From Maricaulis sp965242785 (GTDB taxonomy: Bacteria; Pseudomonadota; Alphaproteobacteria; Caulobacterales; Maricaulaceae): 64,000 nt of DNA. A program made the position numbers and the translations under genes. Positions within the stretch are counted from its first letter, which is position 1; every line of letters starts with the position of its first letter. Of this stretch, positions 7,948 to 16,886 are shown piece by piece. Location of the stretch: assembly GCA_965242785.1 (NCBI GenBank), contig CBDETA010000003.1, positions 1 to 64,000 on the forward strand, in the 5' to 3' direction. The notes under the pieces were generated by a model, which saw only the letters and a list, made by a program, of their open reading frames with translations, made no database searches and was not told where the DNA came from.

Positions 7948-10080
7948 CTAGTGATTGGGATCGTCATCTGGCGGCGTTTCTTCGGTTGGTTGCGGCTGGC
8001 TGTTGCGATTGCGGCGCCGGTTTAGGAGGCCCTGCAGCAATTGTTGCGCCGGGTCGACCTCTTCCTCCTGCGTGTCTGTGGTCTCGCTGTCGCGCGTTCC
8101 ACCCAGGCCGATCGCGTCCAGCAGGGCGTCCCGGGCCACATCCTGCGGCCGCTGGTTGGACTGGCCGCCCAGCGCGTTGGAGAGCGCGCCGCGCAGCATG
8201 GCCTGGGCCACGGCCTCGGTATCGACGCCGAAACTGATCCCGTTGAAACCGCCGCGGAAGCGGATCGGCACGGTAATGCCTTGCAGGTCGTTCGAACCGC
8301 CCTGGCCCTGGATCGACGCGACCGCCCGCGGCCGGAGGCGATAGTCCAGCGTCTGTTCGGCCAGATTGACCCAGCCGGTTCCTTCCACGCGCAGCAGCGG
8401 GGAAAGCATCAGCAGGTCCTGGTTGGTCAGGCGGCCATCAACGATGGAGAAGGTGCCGCCCAGGCTGGTGAAGTCGGTGGTCTGGCTGTCGCCGGTCTCG
8501 GCCGCATCGGCGTCTTCGGTCGAGGTGTCGGCCTCGGCCGCATTGTTGCGGTTGAGGAAGCCGGACACATTGCGGATCGTCTGGGCGATATTGATGCCAA
8601 CAATGGCACCATCGGCGAAGTTGAAATCCCCCGTACCGTCCAGACTGTTCATGATCGCCGCCTGGCTGGAGCCGTTGGCGGTGAAATTCAGCGCCATTCT
8701 TCCTGTGCCGGCGAGCCGGTCGAAGCCCGAGGCGGCCTCCAGGAAGGGCAGGGCGTCCAGCCCGGTCAGGCTGGCTTCCAGCGAGTAGGACGGCGTGGCG
8801 CCGCGGGCATTGGCGATGATCGTGGCCGTGCCCTCGCCCTGATAAAGCGCGATCCGGCGCAAAGTGGCGACCAGGCGCGAATTGACCAGCGCCACATGGA
8901 GATCGGCATCGCTGACCAGAAGGTCGCGGAAGCGCAATTCGCCGACTTCCAGGGCGAGATCGGCATCCACCAGGCCCAGACCGGCCAGGTCGATCGGTGC
9001 CTCGCTCCAGGGCGGCACGCCGCCGCCACCGGTGCGGGCCGGCTGTTCTGCGGGCGCGGGCAGATAGGGGGTCACATCCAGCGCCGGCAGGGTCAGCGCC
9101 CCGGTCAGGCGTGGCCGGGCCCCGCCCAGCACGGCGGTCAGATTGCCCGAACCGCGAATGTCATCGAGGCGAATGCTCTGGGCCGTCAGTGACAACCGGT
9201 CCATCTCGCCGGCAATCTGGCCGTTCGCGGCAAAGCTGCGCAGCTGGTCGCCCGGCGGCATCTCGGCACCGGCAAAGGCGGCCAGTGCGCGGATCGAGGG
9301 GATGTCGGCAGAGAAATCGCCGGCCACGGCCAGGGCCTCGCCGGCCGGGATGCGGCCATTGAAATCCAGATCGACCAGATTGCCGCCCAGGCTCAGCTCC
9401 AGCGGCGTCTCGCCGCCCTCGAAGAACGCCCGGATCGAGCCCAGCACGGCATTGAAGCGCAGCGCTTCGCCATCGGCGGTGAGATCGCCCGTGATGCGCG
9501 CCGTCTCGTCCAGCGAGGGCAGGGCGAGGGCCAGGTTGAGTCCGGTGATGTCGCGGCTCTGCGTGCCGTCGGAATAGTGGATGGCGGCGTTCTCGATGCG
9601 CACATCGCCGAAGGAGGCCTCGATCGGCAGCGCGCCCGGACGGCGCACAAAGCCTTCCCCCGACGCGGCCGGGGCAGGCGCCACCACGGCGTCCGGATCG
9701 GTGAAGCTCCAATTGTTGCGGGTGCCGCGCTGTTCCAGACGGATGGTCGGCTCCACCAGCACAAACTCGGTGATCTCGATCCGGCGCGACAGGAGCGGGA
9801 TCAGCTCGACCGCGACGCGCATCTGGCGCATCTGCGCAAAGGCCTCGTCCCCGAACCCTTCGGCATTGGCGATGGAGACGTCTTCGGCCCGCACCTCGAC
9901 GCGCGGGAACAGGCTCAACCGCACATCTCCGGCCAGCGAGACCGGCCGGTGCAGGGCTTCGCCGACGGCCAGTTCGACGCGTTCGCGATAGGCCGAGGCG
10001 GGGATCACCGCCGGCAGCACGAACACGGCACCGGCGACCAGCGCCACCAGGACCACAAGGACGAGAAACAGGCGTTGCAT
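7948..10080 (-). CDS. AsmA family protein
   Basis: Large envelope protein of about 710 aa with an N-terminal membrane anchor (QRLFLVLVVLVALVAGAVF) and a periplasmic beta-rich body. AsmA N-terminal features are the Y-x-x-R-V-E-LAVGEALHRPVSLAGDV region and LFPRVEVRAEDVSIANAEGF. The C-terminal AsmA segment includes MALNFTANGSSQAAIMNSLDGTGDF and the LTNQDLLMLSPLLRVEGTGWVNL motif. AsmA-like proteins are linked to outer-membrane biogenesis and phospholipid transport. I start at ATG 10080, with GGAG 9 bp upstream; MEPEP at 10095 is a possible alternative. The frame stays open far upstream over the convergently placed M48 gene, but that part is only a shadow. The C-terminus is a low-complexity Gln/Glu/Asp/Pro tail. 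Confidence 0.85.
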   Translation of the reverse strand: MQRLFLVLVVLVALVAGAVFVLPAVIPASAYRERVELAVGEALHRPVSLAGDVRLSLFPRVEVRAEDVSIANAEGFGDEAFAQMRQMRVAVELIPLLSRRIEITEFVLVEPTIRLEQRGTRNNWSFTDPDAVVAPAPAASGEGFVRRPGALPIEASFGDVRIENAAIHYSDGTQSRDITGLNLALALPSLDETARITGDLTADGEALRFNAVLGSIRAFFEGGETPLELSLGGNLVDLDFNGRIPAGEALAVAGDFSADIPSIRALAAFAGAEMPPGDQLRSFAANGQIAGEMDRLSLTAQSIRLDDIRGSGNLTAVLGGARPRLTGALTLPALDVTPYLPAPAEQPARTGGGGVPPWSEAPIDLAGLGLVDADLALEVGELRFRDLLVSDADLHVALVNSRLVATLRRIALYQGEGTATIIANARGATPSYSLEASLTGLDALPFLEAASGFDRLAGTGRMALNFTANGSSQAAIMNSLDGTGDFNFADGAIVGINIAQTIRNVSGFLNRNNAAEADTSTEDADAAETGDSQTTDFTSLGGTFSIVDGRLTNQDLLMLSPLLRVEGTGWVNLAEQTLDYRLRPRAVASIQGQGGSNDLQGITVPIRFRGGFNGISFGVDTEAVAQAMLRGALSNALGGQSNQRPQDVARDALLDAIGLGGTRDSETTDTQEEEVDPAQQLLQGLLNRRRNRNSQPQPTEETPPDDDPNH

Positions 10081-10254
10081 CGGTTCAGGCTCCATCGCAT
10101 CGGGCAGAACCGCCCGCGCGGGGACGGTCCGGTCAGCACACTCGTTCGGACTGCAGACTAGCAGCCGCTTTTGTCGCTTTCTTGGCGAGACGGACACAAT
10201 CTTCTGGGATAGTCTAGAGCGAATTGTGTCGGAAAACCAAAGGGGAGGGGTGGT

Positions 10255-11070
10255 ATGCCCGACAAGACTCTCGTGTCCCTGAAATCGAAATCCCTGATGC
10301 ATCGCCGCGAGCTGATCATGGGGCTCGCCGCCGGCAGCATCGTGCCGCTGGTGGGCGGCTGTGCGGAAAACGCCGCGCTGGGCCGGTCCCAGCTGATGCT
10401 GGTCTCGGACGGACAATTGGCCCAGCTCTCCGATCAGGCCTGGCAGGACAGCCTGCAGCGCGAACGCGTGCTGCGCGATCCCAGCTATACCCGCCGCCTG
10501 CAGCGCGTCGGCGAGCGTGTCGTGGCCGCATCGGGCCAGACCCATCTGGACTGGGAATTCGTCGTCTTCGACAGCGACACCGTGAATGCCTGGGTGCTGC
10601 CCAATGGCAAGGTGGGCTTCTACAAGGGCATTCTCGACATCATGGCGACCGATGATCATATCGCCACGGTGATGGGCCATGAGGTCGGCCATGTCGCCGG
10701 CCGCCACTCGGCCGAACGTGCCAGCCAGCAGATGGCGGCCCAGATGGGCGTCTCCCTCTTGGCCTCGGCCATCGGCTCGACCGGCAGCCAGTATGCCCAG
10801 TATTCCGACGATATCGGTGCCGCGCTCGGCATGGGCGTCACCTATGGCGTCATCCTGCCCTATTCGCGCGAGCACGAATACGAGGCCGACCGGCTGGGCG
10901 TCGACTACATGGTGGCCGGCCGCTACGACCCGCGCCAGGCGATCGATTTCTGGGTGGCGATGTCCTCGACCAATGAGCACCGCTCCATGGAGTTCGCCTC
11001 CACCCACCCGTCCGACGACAACCGCATCGCAGCCATGCGCCAGCACATCCAGGCCCGCGGCTACGCCTGA
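10255..11070 (+). CDS. M48 family metalloprotease, probable lipoprotein
   Basis: Zinc metalloprotease of 271 aa related to BepA/LoiP-type periplasmic proteases. The zinc motif HEVGH is at residues 142-146 and the third ligand Glu is in SREHEYEADRLGVDYM. The N-terminus has a positively charged region, a hydrophobic segment and a lipobox (LVGGC at about residue 37), so it is likely lipid-anchored. GGGGAGGGG precedes the ATG by 4 bp. Only the catalytic domain is present, without the TPR region of BepA. A role in outer-membrane protein quality control is inferred from the family. Confidence 0.88.
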   Translation: MPDKTLVSLKSKSLMHRRELIMGLAAGSIVPLVGGCAENAALGRSQLMLVSDGQLAQLSDQAWQDSLQRERVLRDPSYTRRLQRVGERVVAASGQTHLDWEFVVFDSDTVNAWVLPNGKVGFYKGILDIMATDDHIATVMGHEVGHVAGRHSAERASQQMAAQMGVSLLASAIGSTGSQYAQYSDDIGAALGMGVTYGVILPYSREHEYEADRLGVDYMVAGRYDPRQAIDFWVAMSSTNEHRSMEFASTHPSDDNRIAAMRQHIQARGYA

Positions 11071-11235
11071 GTCTTGATGAAATCCTGTCGCGCAGGCCGC
11101 CACGGGACGGCCCGCGCGGCGCCTGCCAGGCCACTGCGCCCGGCCTGAAAAACCCCTGACAAGCCTGTTGCCAGCGCGGGGGTCTGGCGCTAGTTTCCCG
11201 CGCCTTACGCCGAGGCAAGCCCTCGCGCCCCAGTG

Positions 11236-11311
11236 CCGCCTTAGCTCAGTTGGTTAGAGCGCTAGATTGTGGATCTAGAGGTCCCCCGTTCGAACCGGGG
11301 AGGCGGTACCA
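11236..11311 (+). tRNA. tRNA-His (GTG)
   Basis: Complete cloverleaf with a 7-bp acceptor (GCCGCCT with AGGCGGT, G1:U72 at the end), D arm GCTCAGTTGGTTAGAGC, anticodon stem-loop around TTGTGGA with anticodon GTG, T arm CCCCG-TTCGAAC-CGGGG and an encoded CCA. The base before G1 is T, so no G-1 is encoded, and the discriminator is A73 rather than C73. This is the divergent tRNA-His identity known from a subset of alphaproteobacteria. Confidence 0.97.
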
Positions 11312-11349
11312 TTTTTCTCCAGCTTTATCGTGACAGTTTTGGGCGGCGC

Positions 11350-11520
11350 CCTTTCTTCCCCACGGGACGTGGGGAAGTGGCCGAGCGAAGAGAGGTCGAT
11401 GGGGCGCCGCCGAAGGCGGCGTGGTGGCGGAACTCGGCGTGGACAATCCGCCGGGCGTTGCCCGGCGGCCCCTCCACCGCTTCGCGGTCCCCCTCTCCAA
11501 CTTTGTTGGGGAGGAAAAGC
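11350..11520. repeat. hairpin-rich dispersed-type repeat, copy A
   Basis: First copy of a directly repeated element starting CTTTCTTCCCC. It holds short inverted repeats (CCCCACGGGACGTGGGG, CGCCGCCGAAGGCGGCG, CCGCCGGGCGTTGCCCGGCGG) and ends with a GTTGGGGAGGAAAAGC-type tail. All six frames give only low-complexity Arg/Pro/Gly peptides, so I treat it as non-coding. Confidence 0.75.
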
Positions 11521-11538
11521 GGTGGGCCGCATTTTGTG

Positions 11539-11738
11539 CTTTCTTCCCCGCGTTCCGTGGGGAAGTGGCCGACCCCGGCCTTGAGCCGGGGGAAGGTCGA
11601 TGGGGCGACGCCGGAGGCGGCGTGGTGACGGGGCTCGGCGCGGACAGTCCGCCGGGCCTTGCCCGGCGGCCCCTCCACCCGCCTTCGCCCTTCGGGCTTC
11701 GGCCGGTCCTCCTCCCAATTGCATGGGGAGGAAAGTGC
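11539..11738. repeat. hairpin-rich dispersed-type repeat, copy B
   Basis: Second direct copy of the element at 11350-11520. It has the same order of blocks (TTCTTCCCCGC...GTGGGGAAGTGGCCGA, GTCGATGGGGCG, CCGCCGGGCCTTGCCCGGCGGCC, GGGGAGGAAAGTGC) but longer variable stretches. Together the copies fill most of the 514-bp gap between tRNA-His and the next gene. I see no gene in this gap. Confidence 0.75.
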
Positions 11739-11825
11739 AGCGGCGCATACCCCGCATTCTGACATCGCGTATGGCCTTCGCGGGCTGTCGCGCTAACCTC
11801 GCGGCAAAGCAATCAAGAGGTCGGT

Positions 11826-12719
11826 ATGGCCGAAGGGATCTCGGACGGTCAGGTCCGGAATGTGCGGCGGGTTTCGTTTGCGCTGGCAGACGGGGAGATG
11901 GCGGGGTGGCATTTCGTGTCGCCGGGCAAGCCGCGTCTGGTTTTCGTGCATGCCAACGGGTTTTGTGCCTCGGCCTACCGGCAGGTGCTGGAGCCGCTGA
12001 GTGCTGATTTCGAAATCCTGGCGCCGGACCTGCGCGGGCATGGGCGTTCGACCCTGCCGGCGGATCCGGCGCGGCATCGCAGCTGGGATGTCTATGCGCG
12101 CGATCTTCTGGCCCTGATGGATCAGCTGGAGGACAAGCCTGTCGCCCTGGCCGGGCATTCCATGGGGGCGGTGTCGGCACTGCTGGCGGCGTCGCGCCTG
12201 GCCGAAGTGCCGAAACTGGCGCTGGTCGAGCCTGTGGTGCTGCCGGTTTCGGTCTATCTGATGTCGTCCGGGCCCTTTGGCGGGCTGATGAAGGACCGGC
12301 TGCCGATCTCGCGCCAGGCGCGGCGGCGGCGCAATGGCTGGCCCGATGCGGCCGCGGCGCTTTCGCGCTATGCCAATCATCCCACGTTCAAGCGCTGGGC
12401 CGAGGGCACGCTGGCGGACTATCTTGAAGATGGTCTGGCAGAGACGCCGGAGGGCGGGGTGAAGCTGGCGTGTGATCCGTTCTGGGAGGCCGCCAATTAC
12501 GAGGCCCAGGGCCATGATCTGGGCCGCGCGGCGCGCAAGGCGGCACCGCGGGCGCATGTGCTGAAGGCGCAGCATGGTTCCACCGTGGTGCGCCCGGGGG
12601 CGCTGACCCGGCGCGGGGCCAGGCTTACCCGCATGGACGGGGTGGGGCATCTGGCGCCGATGGAAAAGCCGGACGCGGTGACGGCCTGGCTGCGCGATGT
12701 GCTCAAGGCAGCAGACTAA
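11826..12719 (+). CDS. alpha/beta hydrolase
   Basis: Cytoplasmic alpha/beta-hydrolase fold enzyme of 297 aa. The oxyanion-hole region is LVFVHANGFCASAY, the nucleophile elbow is GHSMG with Ser about residue 112, and the catalytic His is in GVGHLAPMEKP near the C-terminus. The acid is probably in the strand before it but is not certain. AAGAGG precedes the ATG. No signal peptide is seen. Its stop overlaps the stop of the convergent subtilase gene by 4 bp. The substrate is unknown; candidates are esterases, haloperoxidases and lactonases of this fold. Confidence 0.85.
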   Translation: MAEGISDGQVRNVRRVSFALADGEMAGWHFVSPGKPRLVFVHANGFCASAYRQVLEPLSADFEILAPDLRGHGRSTLPADPARHRSWDVYARDLLALMDQLEDKPVALAGHSMGAVSALLAASRLAEVPKLALVEPVVLPVSVYLMSSGPFGGLMKDRLPISRQARRRRNGWPDAAAALSRYANHPTFKRWAEGTLADYLEDGLAETPEGGVKLACDPFWEAANYEAQGHDLGRAARKAAPRAHVLKAQHGSTVVRPGALTRRGARLTRMDGVGHLAPMEKPDAVTAWLRDVLKAAD

Positions 12720-14134
12720 CCACCCAGATTGAGCAGGTAGCGGGCCTCGCGGACATGGCCGCGGCCATCATCGACCACCAGGCGCAGGGTCCACACGGCC
12801 GAGCCGGCAAAGCTGGCCGCCGGAATATCGCCCAGCGCGCCGCCCTCCGGGGTCTGCGGCACGTTGGCGACCATCTCGGTCCAGCCGGTGGGATTATCGC
12901 CGGCGCCCAGCTGCAGGCTGGCCCCGGCAAAGCGCGAGGCATCGGCCTCGCCAAAGACGCGCACGGCGGCGCCCGAGGCGATCTGCACCACTTCGACATG
13001 GCTGATCAGCGCGGTCACATAGCCCGGCTGGCCCAGCATCATCGCGCGCGCGTCCAAGAGGCCATAGCCGGTATACTGGTCGATCCCGGGCGAGCCGATA
13101 TCGCGCGCCGTGTTGAGCAGGATCTGCTCGACCTCTTCGCCCGTCAGCTCTGGCCGCGAGGAGAGGAGAAGGCTGGCCGCGCCGGCGACGATCGGCGCCG
13201 AGAAAGAGGTGCCCGAGGCCCGGTAATAGCGCCGGTCGGCCCCGACAAAGGCGGCGGCACGCTCATACGCCACCCCGGCGATGTCGCGCATCGTGTCGGT
13301 GCGGCGCGCACGCAGGGAGAGGATGTCCAGCCCCGGCGCGGCGATGTCGATGCCGCGGCCCCAATTGGAGAAGACCGTGCGCACATCATCGAAATCGGTC
13401 GAGGCGACGGTGAGGACATGGTCTGACCCGGCCGGTCCCCAGTCGGTGACCTCGAGGCCTTCATTGCCGGCCGCCACGATTACCACCACGCCGCGCTCGG
13501 CCGCATAGGCCAGCGCCTCCTCCTCGATGCGCGTGGTCTCAGCCCCGCCCACCGAGAGATTGATGATGCGCGCGCCATTGTCGACGGCATAGACGATGGC
13601 CTCGGCAATATAGGAGGCGCGGGTGTGGCCGAACGTGTTGAGCGCTTTCAGCACCATGATCCGGGCCGCCGGATTGAGGCCGCGAATGCCGGTGGCATTG
13701 TTGGTGTCCGCCGCGATGATGCCGGCGACGAAGGTGCCATGACCGTCCAGGTCGAACGGGTTGTTGCTGTCGTCCAGGAAGTTCCAGCCGATCATGTCGT
13801 CGACATAGCCGTTCTGGTCGTCATCGATGCCATTGTCCGGGATCTCGTCGGTATTGCGCCAGACCTGGTCCCAGCCGAAATCGGCATGGTTCCAGTCCAG
13901 CCCGGTATCGATCACCGCCACCACCACCTCGTGCAGCCGGCCATCGGCCAGCGCCCAGGCGCTGTCGGCCCCTTCGGTGAAACCGACATGGCGGATCGCC
14001 CACTGGTCTGGATAGTCCTGGCCCCAGCTGCCGGTGGCGTTGAAATGCGGATCATCGCTGGGCGTCTGGGCAAGGGCGGGCAGGGCCAAGCCCAGCGCAG
14101 CGGCCAGGGCCAGGGCGAGACGGCGGATCATCAT
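12716..14134 (-). CDS. secreted subtilisin-like serine protease (S8)
   Basis: Peptidase S8 protein of 472 aa with a signal peptide (residues 1-22, cut after ALA). The triad is Asp76 (VIDTGLDWNHADFG), His132 (GHGTFVAGI) and Ser310 (GTSFSAP), with the oxyanion Asn in AAGNEG. The mature domain begins almost directly after the signal, so there is no obvious I9-type propeptide. About 110 aa after the catalytic domain form a beta-rich C-terminal part (LRLVVDDGRGHVREARYLLNLGG). GGAGGG lies 5 bp before the ATG, which overlaps the stop of the metzincin gene (ATGA). It is the last gene of a four-gene operon. Confidence 0.92.
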   Translation of the reverse strand: MMIRRLALALAAALGLALPALAQTPSDDPHFNATGSWGQDYPDQWAIRHVGFTEGADSAWALADGRLHEVVVAVIDTGLDWNHADFGWDQVWRNTDEIPDNGIDDDQNGYVDDMIGWNFLDDSNNPFDLDGHGTFVAGIIAADTNNATGIRGLNPAARIMVLKALNTFGHTRASYIAEAIVYAVDNGARIINLSVGGAETTRIEEEALAYAAERGVVVIVAAGNEGLEVTDWGPAGSDHVLTVASTDFDDVRTVFSNWGRGIDIAAPGLDILSLRARRTDTMRDIAGVAYERAAAFVGADRRYYRASGTSFSAPIVAGAASLLLSSRPELTGEEVEQILLNTARDIGSPGIDQYTGYGLLDARAMMLGQPGYVTALISHVEVVQIASGAAVRVFGEADASRFAGASLQLGAGDNPTGWTEMVANVPQTPEGGALGDIPAASFAGSAVWTLRLVVDDGRGHVREARYLLNLGG

Positions 14135-16341
14135 GGCTGGCCCTCCGCAGGTGCGGTGAGATCGATACCCGGCAGGACCAGGCTCTGGCGCGGCAGGTCG
14201 TCGCCGGGCCGGGCGGGCAGGCGGGTCAGATGCGCCGGTGTCCAGCCCAGGGGCGGGCCGGGCTGTTTGTCGCGGCACACATTGTCTTCAAGATAGTCGA
14301 TATTGACGTCGATATACTCGTCCCAGGAATAGCCCGCGCGAAGGCCGTAATCGAGCCGGTAGCTGAGCCCGGCGGACAGGCGCAGCCCGGTCACCTCGAT
14401 CTCGTCCCCCTCGACCGCCGCGCCGGTCAGGTTGTCGATATCCTCCTGTGAGAGCGGGGCATCGGTGGTCAGGATCACGCTTTCGCGGTCCGGCGTTTCC
14501 ACCTCCATCGTATAGTCCGACGCCAGGGCGAAATCCGCCGTGCCCAGCGCGCTCAGGCCCAGCCCGTACATCGTGCCGGCATCGACCATGATCTGGCAGT
14601 CGCCATTGGCATCGGTCTGGCACTGCAAGGGTTCCTCGTCATAGGCCTCGTCATTGCGGGTATTGCCGTCCAGCGGCAAGGCGGGATTGGTGGTTTCCGG
14701 GGTCAGGAGGCGGATGGTCTGGCCGCCGACTTCGGAAGACTGGGTGCCGCCCTCCATGACGCTGGTGCGGGCCTTCACATGCACGGTGACCGGCGGCGTG
14801 TCGCGCGGATCATCGCCGTCATCCTCGGTCGGTGTGTCGGACGGGTCGTCATCATCGGGTGTCGTGGATCCGCCGGGCAGGGTGGGACTGGGGATGTCGC
14901 GGGGATCGTCGCCATCATCACCATCCGGCGTGGAACCCGGCGTCGAGCCTGGCGTCGGCGTGTCGCGCGGATCGTCGCCATCATCATCACCGCCGGGTGT
15001 ACTGCCTGGCGGCGTGGGCGTATCGCGCGGATCACCCCCGTCATCGCCGCCATCGCCAGGTGTCGTTGCCGGTCCGGTCGGCGGTGTGACATCACCGGGA
15101 TCGTCGCCGGGTGTGCCGGGGACCAGCGTGCCGGGGATCGAGGTGCCCTCGCGATAGGTGCACCATTCGGTGCTGTCGCCGGAGGTGTCGGCCGGGATCG
15201 GGGTGAAATTGCCGCCGGTCGTCACGGCCGGAGGCGGATCGCCGCCGGTGACCACGCGATCGCGCGGGCAGTCGACCAGGGCACGCTCGAAACGGCGGAT
15301 CTGGGCATCGATCTCCGCCGCAGCAATCGCCTTCTGGCGCGGGGCCGCATTGGACAGCACCAGTCGCCGGCGCAGTTCGCGCAGGCGGTTGAGCTGGCGC
15401 AGGATCGCCTCCTGGTCGCAGACGGCGATCATGTCGCCGGTATCGCCCACCACCAGATTATAGTCGGTCATGATCGCCGTCAGCTCGTCGCGCGCCGGAC
15501 AGCAGTCCTCGCAATTGAAGCCCGATCGCGCGCGCAGCGCCTCCAGCGCGTCACCGAAGGGGAAGCCGTGATTGGAGGCCATCACATCATGATGGTGGCC
15601 CTCGGCGGTGCCGCCGGCGTCCGTGTACTGGTCCGGCAGGCCCATCAGATGGCCTACCTCATGCGCTTCCGGTGCGCGCTGGGCATCGCCGCGATTGGCC
15701 CAGCGCCCGGAAGTCTGGACCCGGTCGCCGCGCACCTTGTGGGCCGGATTGCTCCAGTCGGTCGGAACATCGTCGGGCAGGTCCGGATTGCGGCCGTAAT
15801 AGACGAAGGAACGGTGGGCCGGTGCCATGATGCCGATCTGGTGATAACCGGGCGTCGGCGTGGCGTCATGCGCCCGGTAGCGCACATCGGCATCGATCTC
15901 CATCGGACAGCAGGGCACCCAGGCGCAGGTCTGATCGACCCCGAACTCCGTCGCATAGCGGTTCCATTCGGTGCGCAAATCCCCGGCCTCGCGGATCACG
16001 TCGCGGGAATAGTCATCGCTGCGGGCATTGACATTCGTGGTGCCGGCCAGGGTCGTGGCCTCTTCCGCCGTCGGGCCGTTCCAGGTCGCCTCGATGCGCC
16101 GCTCCATGGCAGCCGCCAGTTCAGCGCTGGCGACCTCATCGCCGGTGGCATAGTCCGGCACGATCTCATTGCCCGCATCATCCCGGCGCACCGGCAGGGA
16201 GCCCACGGGCACGTGGTGGATCTCGATCCGCACGGTGATCTTGATGCGGCAGGGTTCCGGCTGGGTGAACAGCGTCTGCGCGGCGGCCCCGGCAGGCGCC
16301 AGCGTGAGGGCTGTGCCCAGTATCAGGCCGCGCAGGATCAT
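14131..16341 (-). CDS. secreted putative zinc metalloprotease (metzincin/snapalysin-like motif) with acidic repeat linker
   Basis: 736-aa protein with a signal peptide (cut after AAAQ region, about residue 21). Residues 227-237 read HEVGHLMGLPD, the HExxHxxGxxD signature of metzincins with Asp as third ligand, and a Met-turn-like DVMASN follows at about 252-257. Cys-rich segments flank the motif (CAWVPCCP, CEDCCP). A linker of roughly 120 aa is built of Asp/Pro/Thr repeats (GDDPRDTPTP), followed by a beta-rich C-terminal region of about 220 aa. I start at ATG 16341, which overlaps the upstream stop; the frame stays open to 16596 only as a shadow. Protease activity is inferred from the motif. 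It may instead be an inactive or peptidase-like surface protein. Confidence 0.75.
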   Translation of the reverse strand: MILRGLILGTALTLAPAGAAAQTLFTQPEPCRIKITVRIEIHHVPVGSLPVRRDDAGNEIVPDYATGDEVASAELAAAMERRIEATWNGPTAEEATTLAGTTNVNARSDDYSRDVIREAGDLRTEWNRYATEFGVDQTCAWVPCCPMEIDADVRYRAHDATPTPGYHQIGIMAPAHRSFVYYGRNPDLPDDVPTDWSNPAHKVRGDRVQTSGRWANRGDAQRAPEAHEVGHLMGLPDQYTDAGGTAEGHHHDVMASNHGFPFGDALEALRARSGFNCEDCCPARDELTAIMTDYNLVVGDTGDMIAVCDQEAILRQLNRLRELRRRLVLSNAAPRQKAIAAAEIDAQIRRFERALVDCPRDRVVTGGDPPPAVTTGGNFTPIPADTSGDSTEWCTYREGTSIPGTLVPGTPGDDPGDVTPPTGPATTPGDGGDDGGDPRDTPTPPGSTPGGDDDGDDPRDTPTPGSTPGSTPDGDDGDDPRDIPSPTLPGGSTTPDDDDPSDTPTEDDGDDPRDTPPVTVHVKARTSVMEGGTQSSEVGGQTIRLLTPETTNPALPLDGNTRNDEAYDEEPLQCQTDANGDCQIMVDAGTMYGLGLSALGTADFALASDYTMEVETPDRESVILTTDAPLSQEDIDNLTGAAVEGDEIEVTGLRLSAGLSYRLDYGLRAGYSWDEYIDVNIDYLEDNVCRDKQPGPPLGWTPAHLTRLPARPGDDLPRQSLVLPGIDLTAPAEGQP

Positions 16342-16868
16342 GGCTGGCCGTCCGGCGCCAGCAGCATGTCGGGGTAAAAGAGGGCATTGTAATAGAGCCG
16401 GTGGCTGGCCGGCAGGCGGCCGTTCAGCGAGGCGGCGATATTGTCCAGCACCTCGACCGGCATGTTGATCGTGGTCACCGTGTGGGTGCGGCCATTGGCG
16501 GTGACCGTGAAGATCGCCTGGTCGCCGCCGGAGATGCGGTAATTGATGATCTCCTCCGGCTGGTTGAAGAAATCGGCTTCCTCGACGCGCCGCCACAGCG
16601 CCGCCACGTCATCAGCCGGCATGTCCAGCGTCATCGCCGGGCGCACCTCACCGCCTTCACCGGCATAGCGGAAGGCCTTGATGCGGGTTGCTCCATCGGC
16701 CTCGACCCAGACCTGCATCACGTCGATATCGTCATAGAGATGGGTCGGGCGGGAGGCGATGGAGAGGGAAAAATCGTCCGGCACGCTGGTCTGTGCCATC
16801 GCGCCGGACAGGCTGGCGGGGAGGAAGACCGCCAGGGCCAGAACTGTTCTTTGCAAAAGACGGATCAT
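16338..16868 (-). CDS. small secreted protein of unknown function
   Basis: 176 aa with a signal peptide (cut after AMA, about residue 25). The body is alpha/beta with VWVEADGATRIKAFRY, a DDVAALWRRVEEADFFNQPEEI helix and IFTVTANGRTHTVTTINM. This pattern resembles DUF6438-type domains, but I cannot confirm it. It is gene 2 of the operon, 18 bp after the barrel gene, and its stop overlaps the metzincin start by 4 bp. Co-translation with a protease suggests an exported partner, chaperone or inhibitor, which is inference only. Confidence 0.7.
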   Translation of the reverse strand: MIRLLQRTVLALAVFLPASLSGAMAQTSVPDDFSLSIASRPTHLYDDIDVMQVWVEADGATRIKAFRYAGEGGEVRPAMTLDMPADDVAALWRRVEEADFFNQPEEIINYRISGGDQAIFTVTANGRTHTVTTINMPVEVLDNIAASLNGRLPASHRLYYNALFYPDMLLAPDGQP

Positions 16869-16886
16869 ACCGCCTCCCTCCTGCGG

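Noticed and set aside
11312..11825. Several open frames up to 146 aa behind tRNA-His
   Set aside because: They cover the duplicated repeat, have no ribosome binding sites and give Arg/Pro/Gly peptides; treated as repeat DNA.
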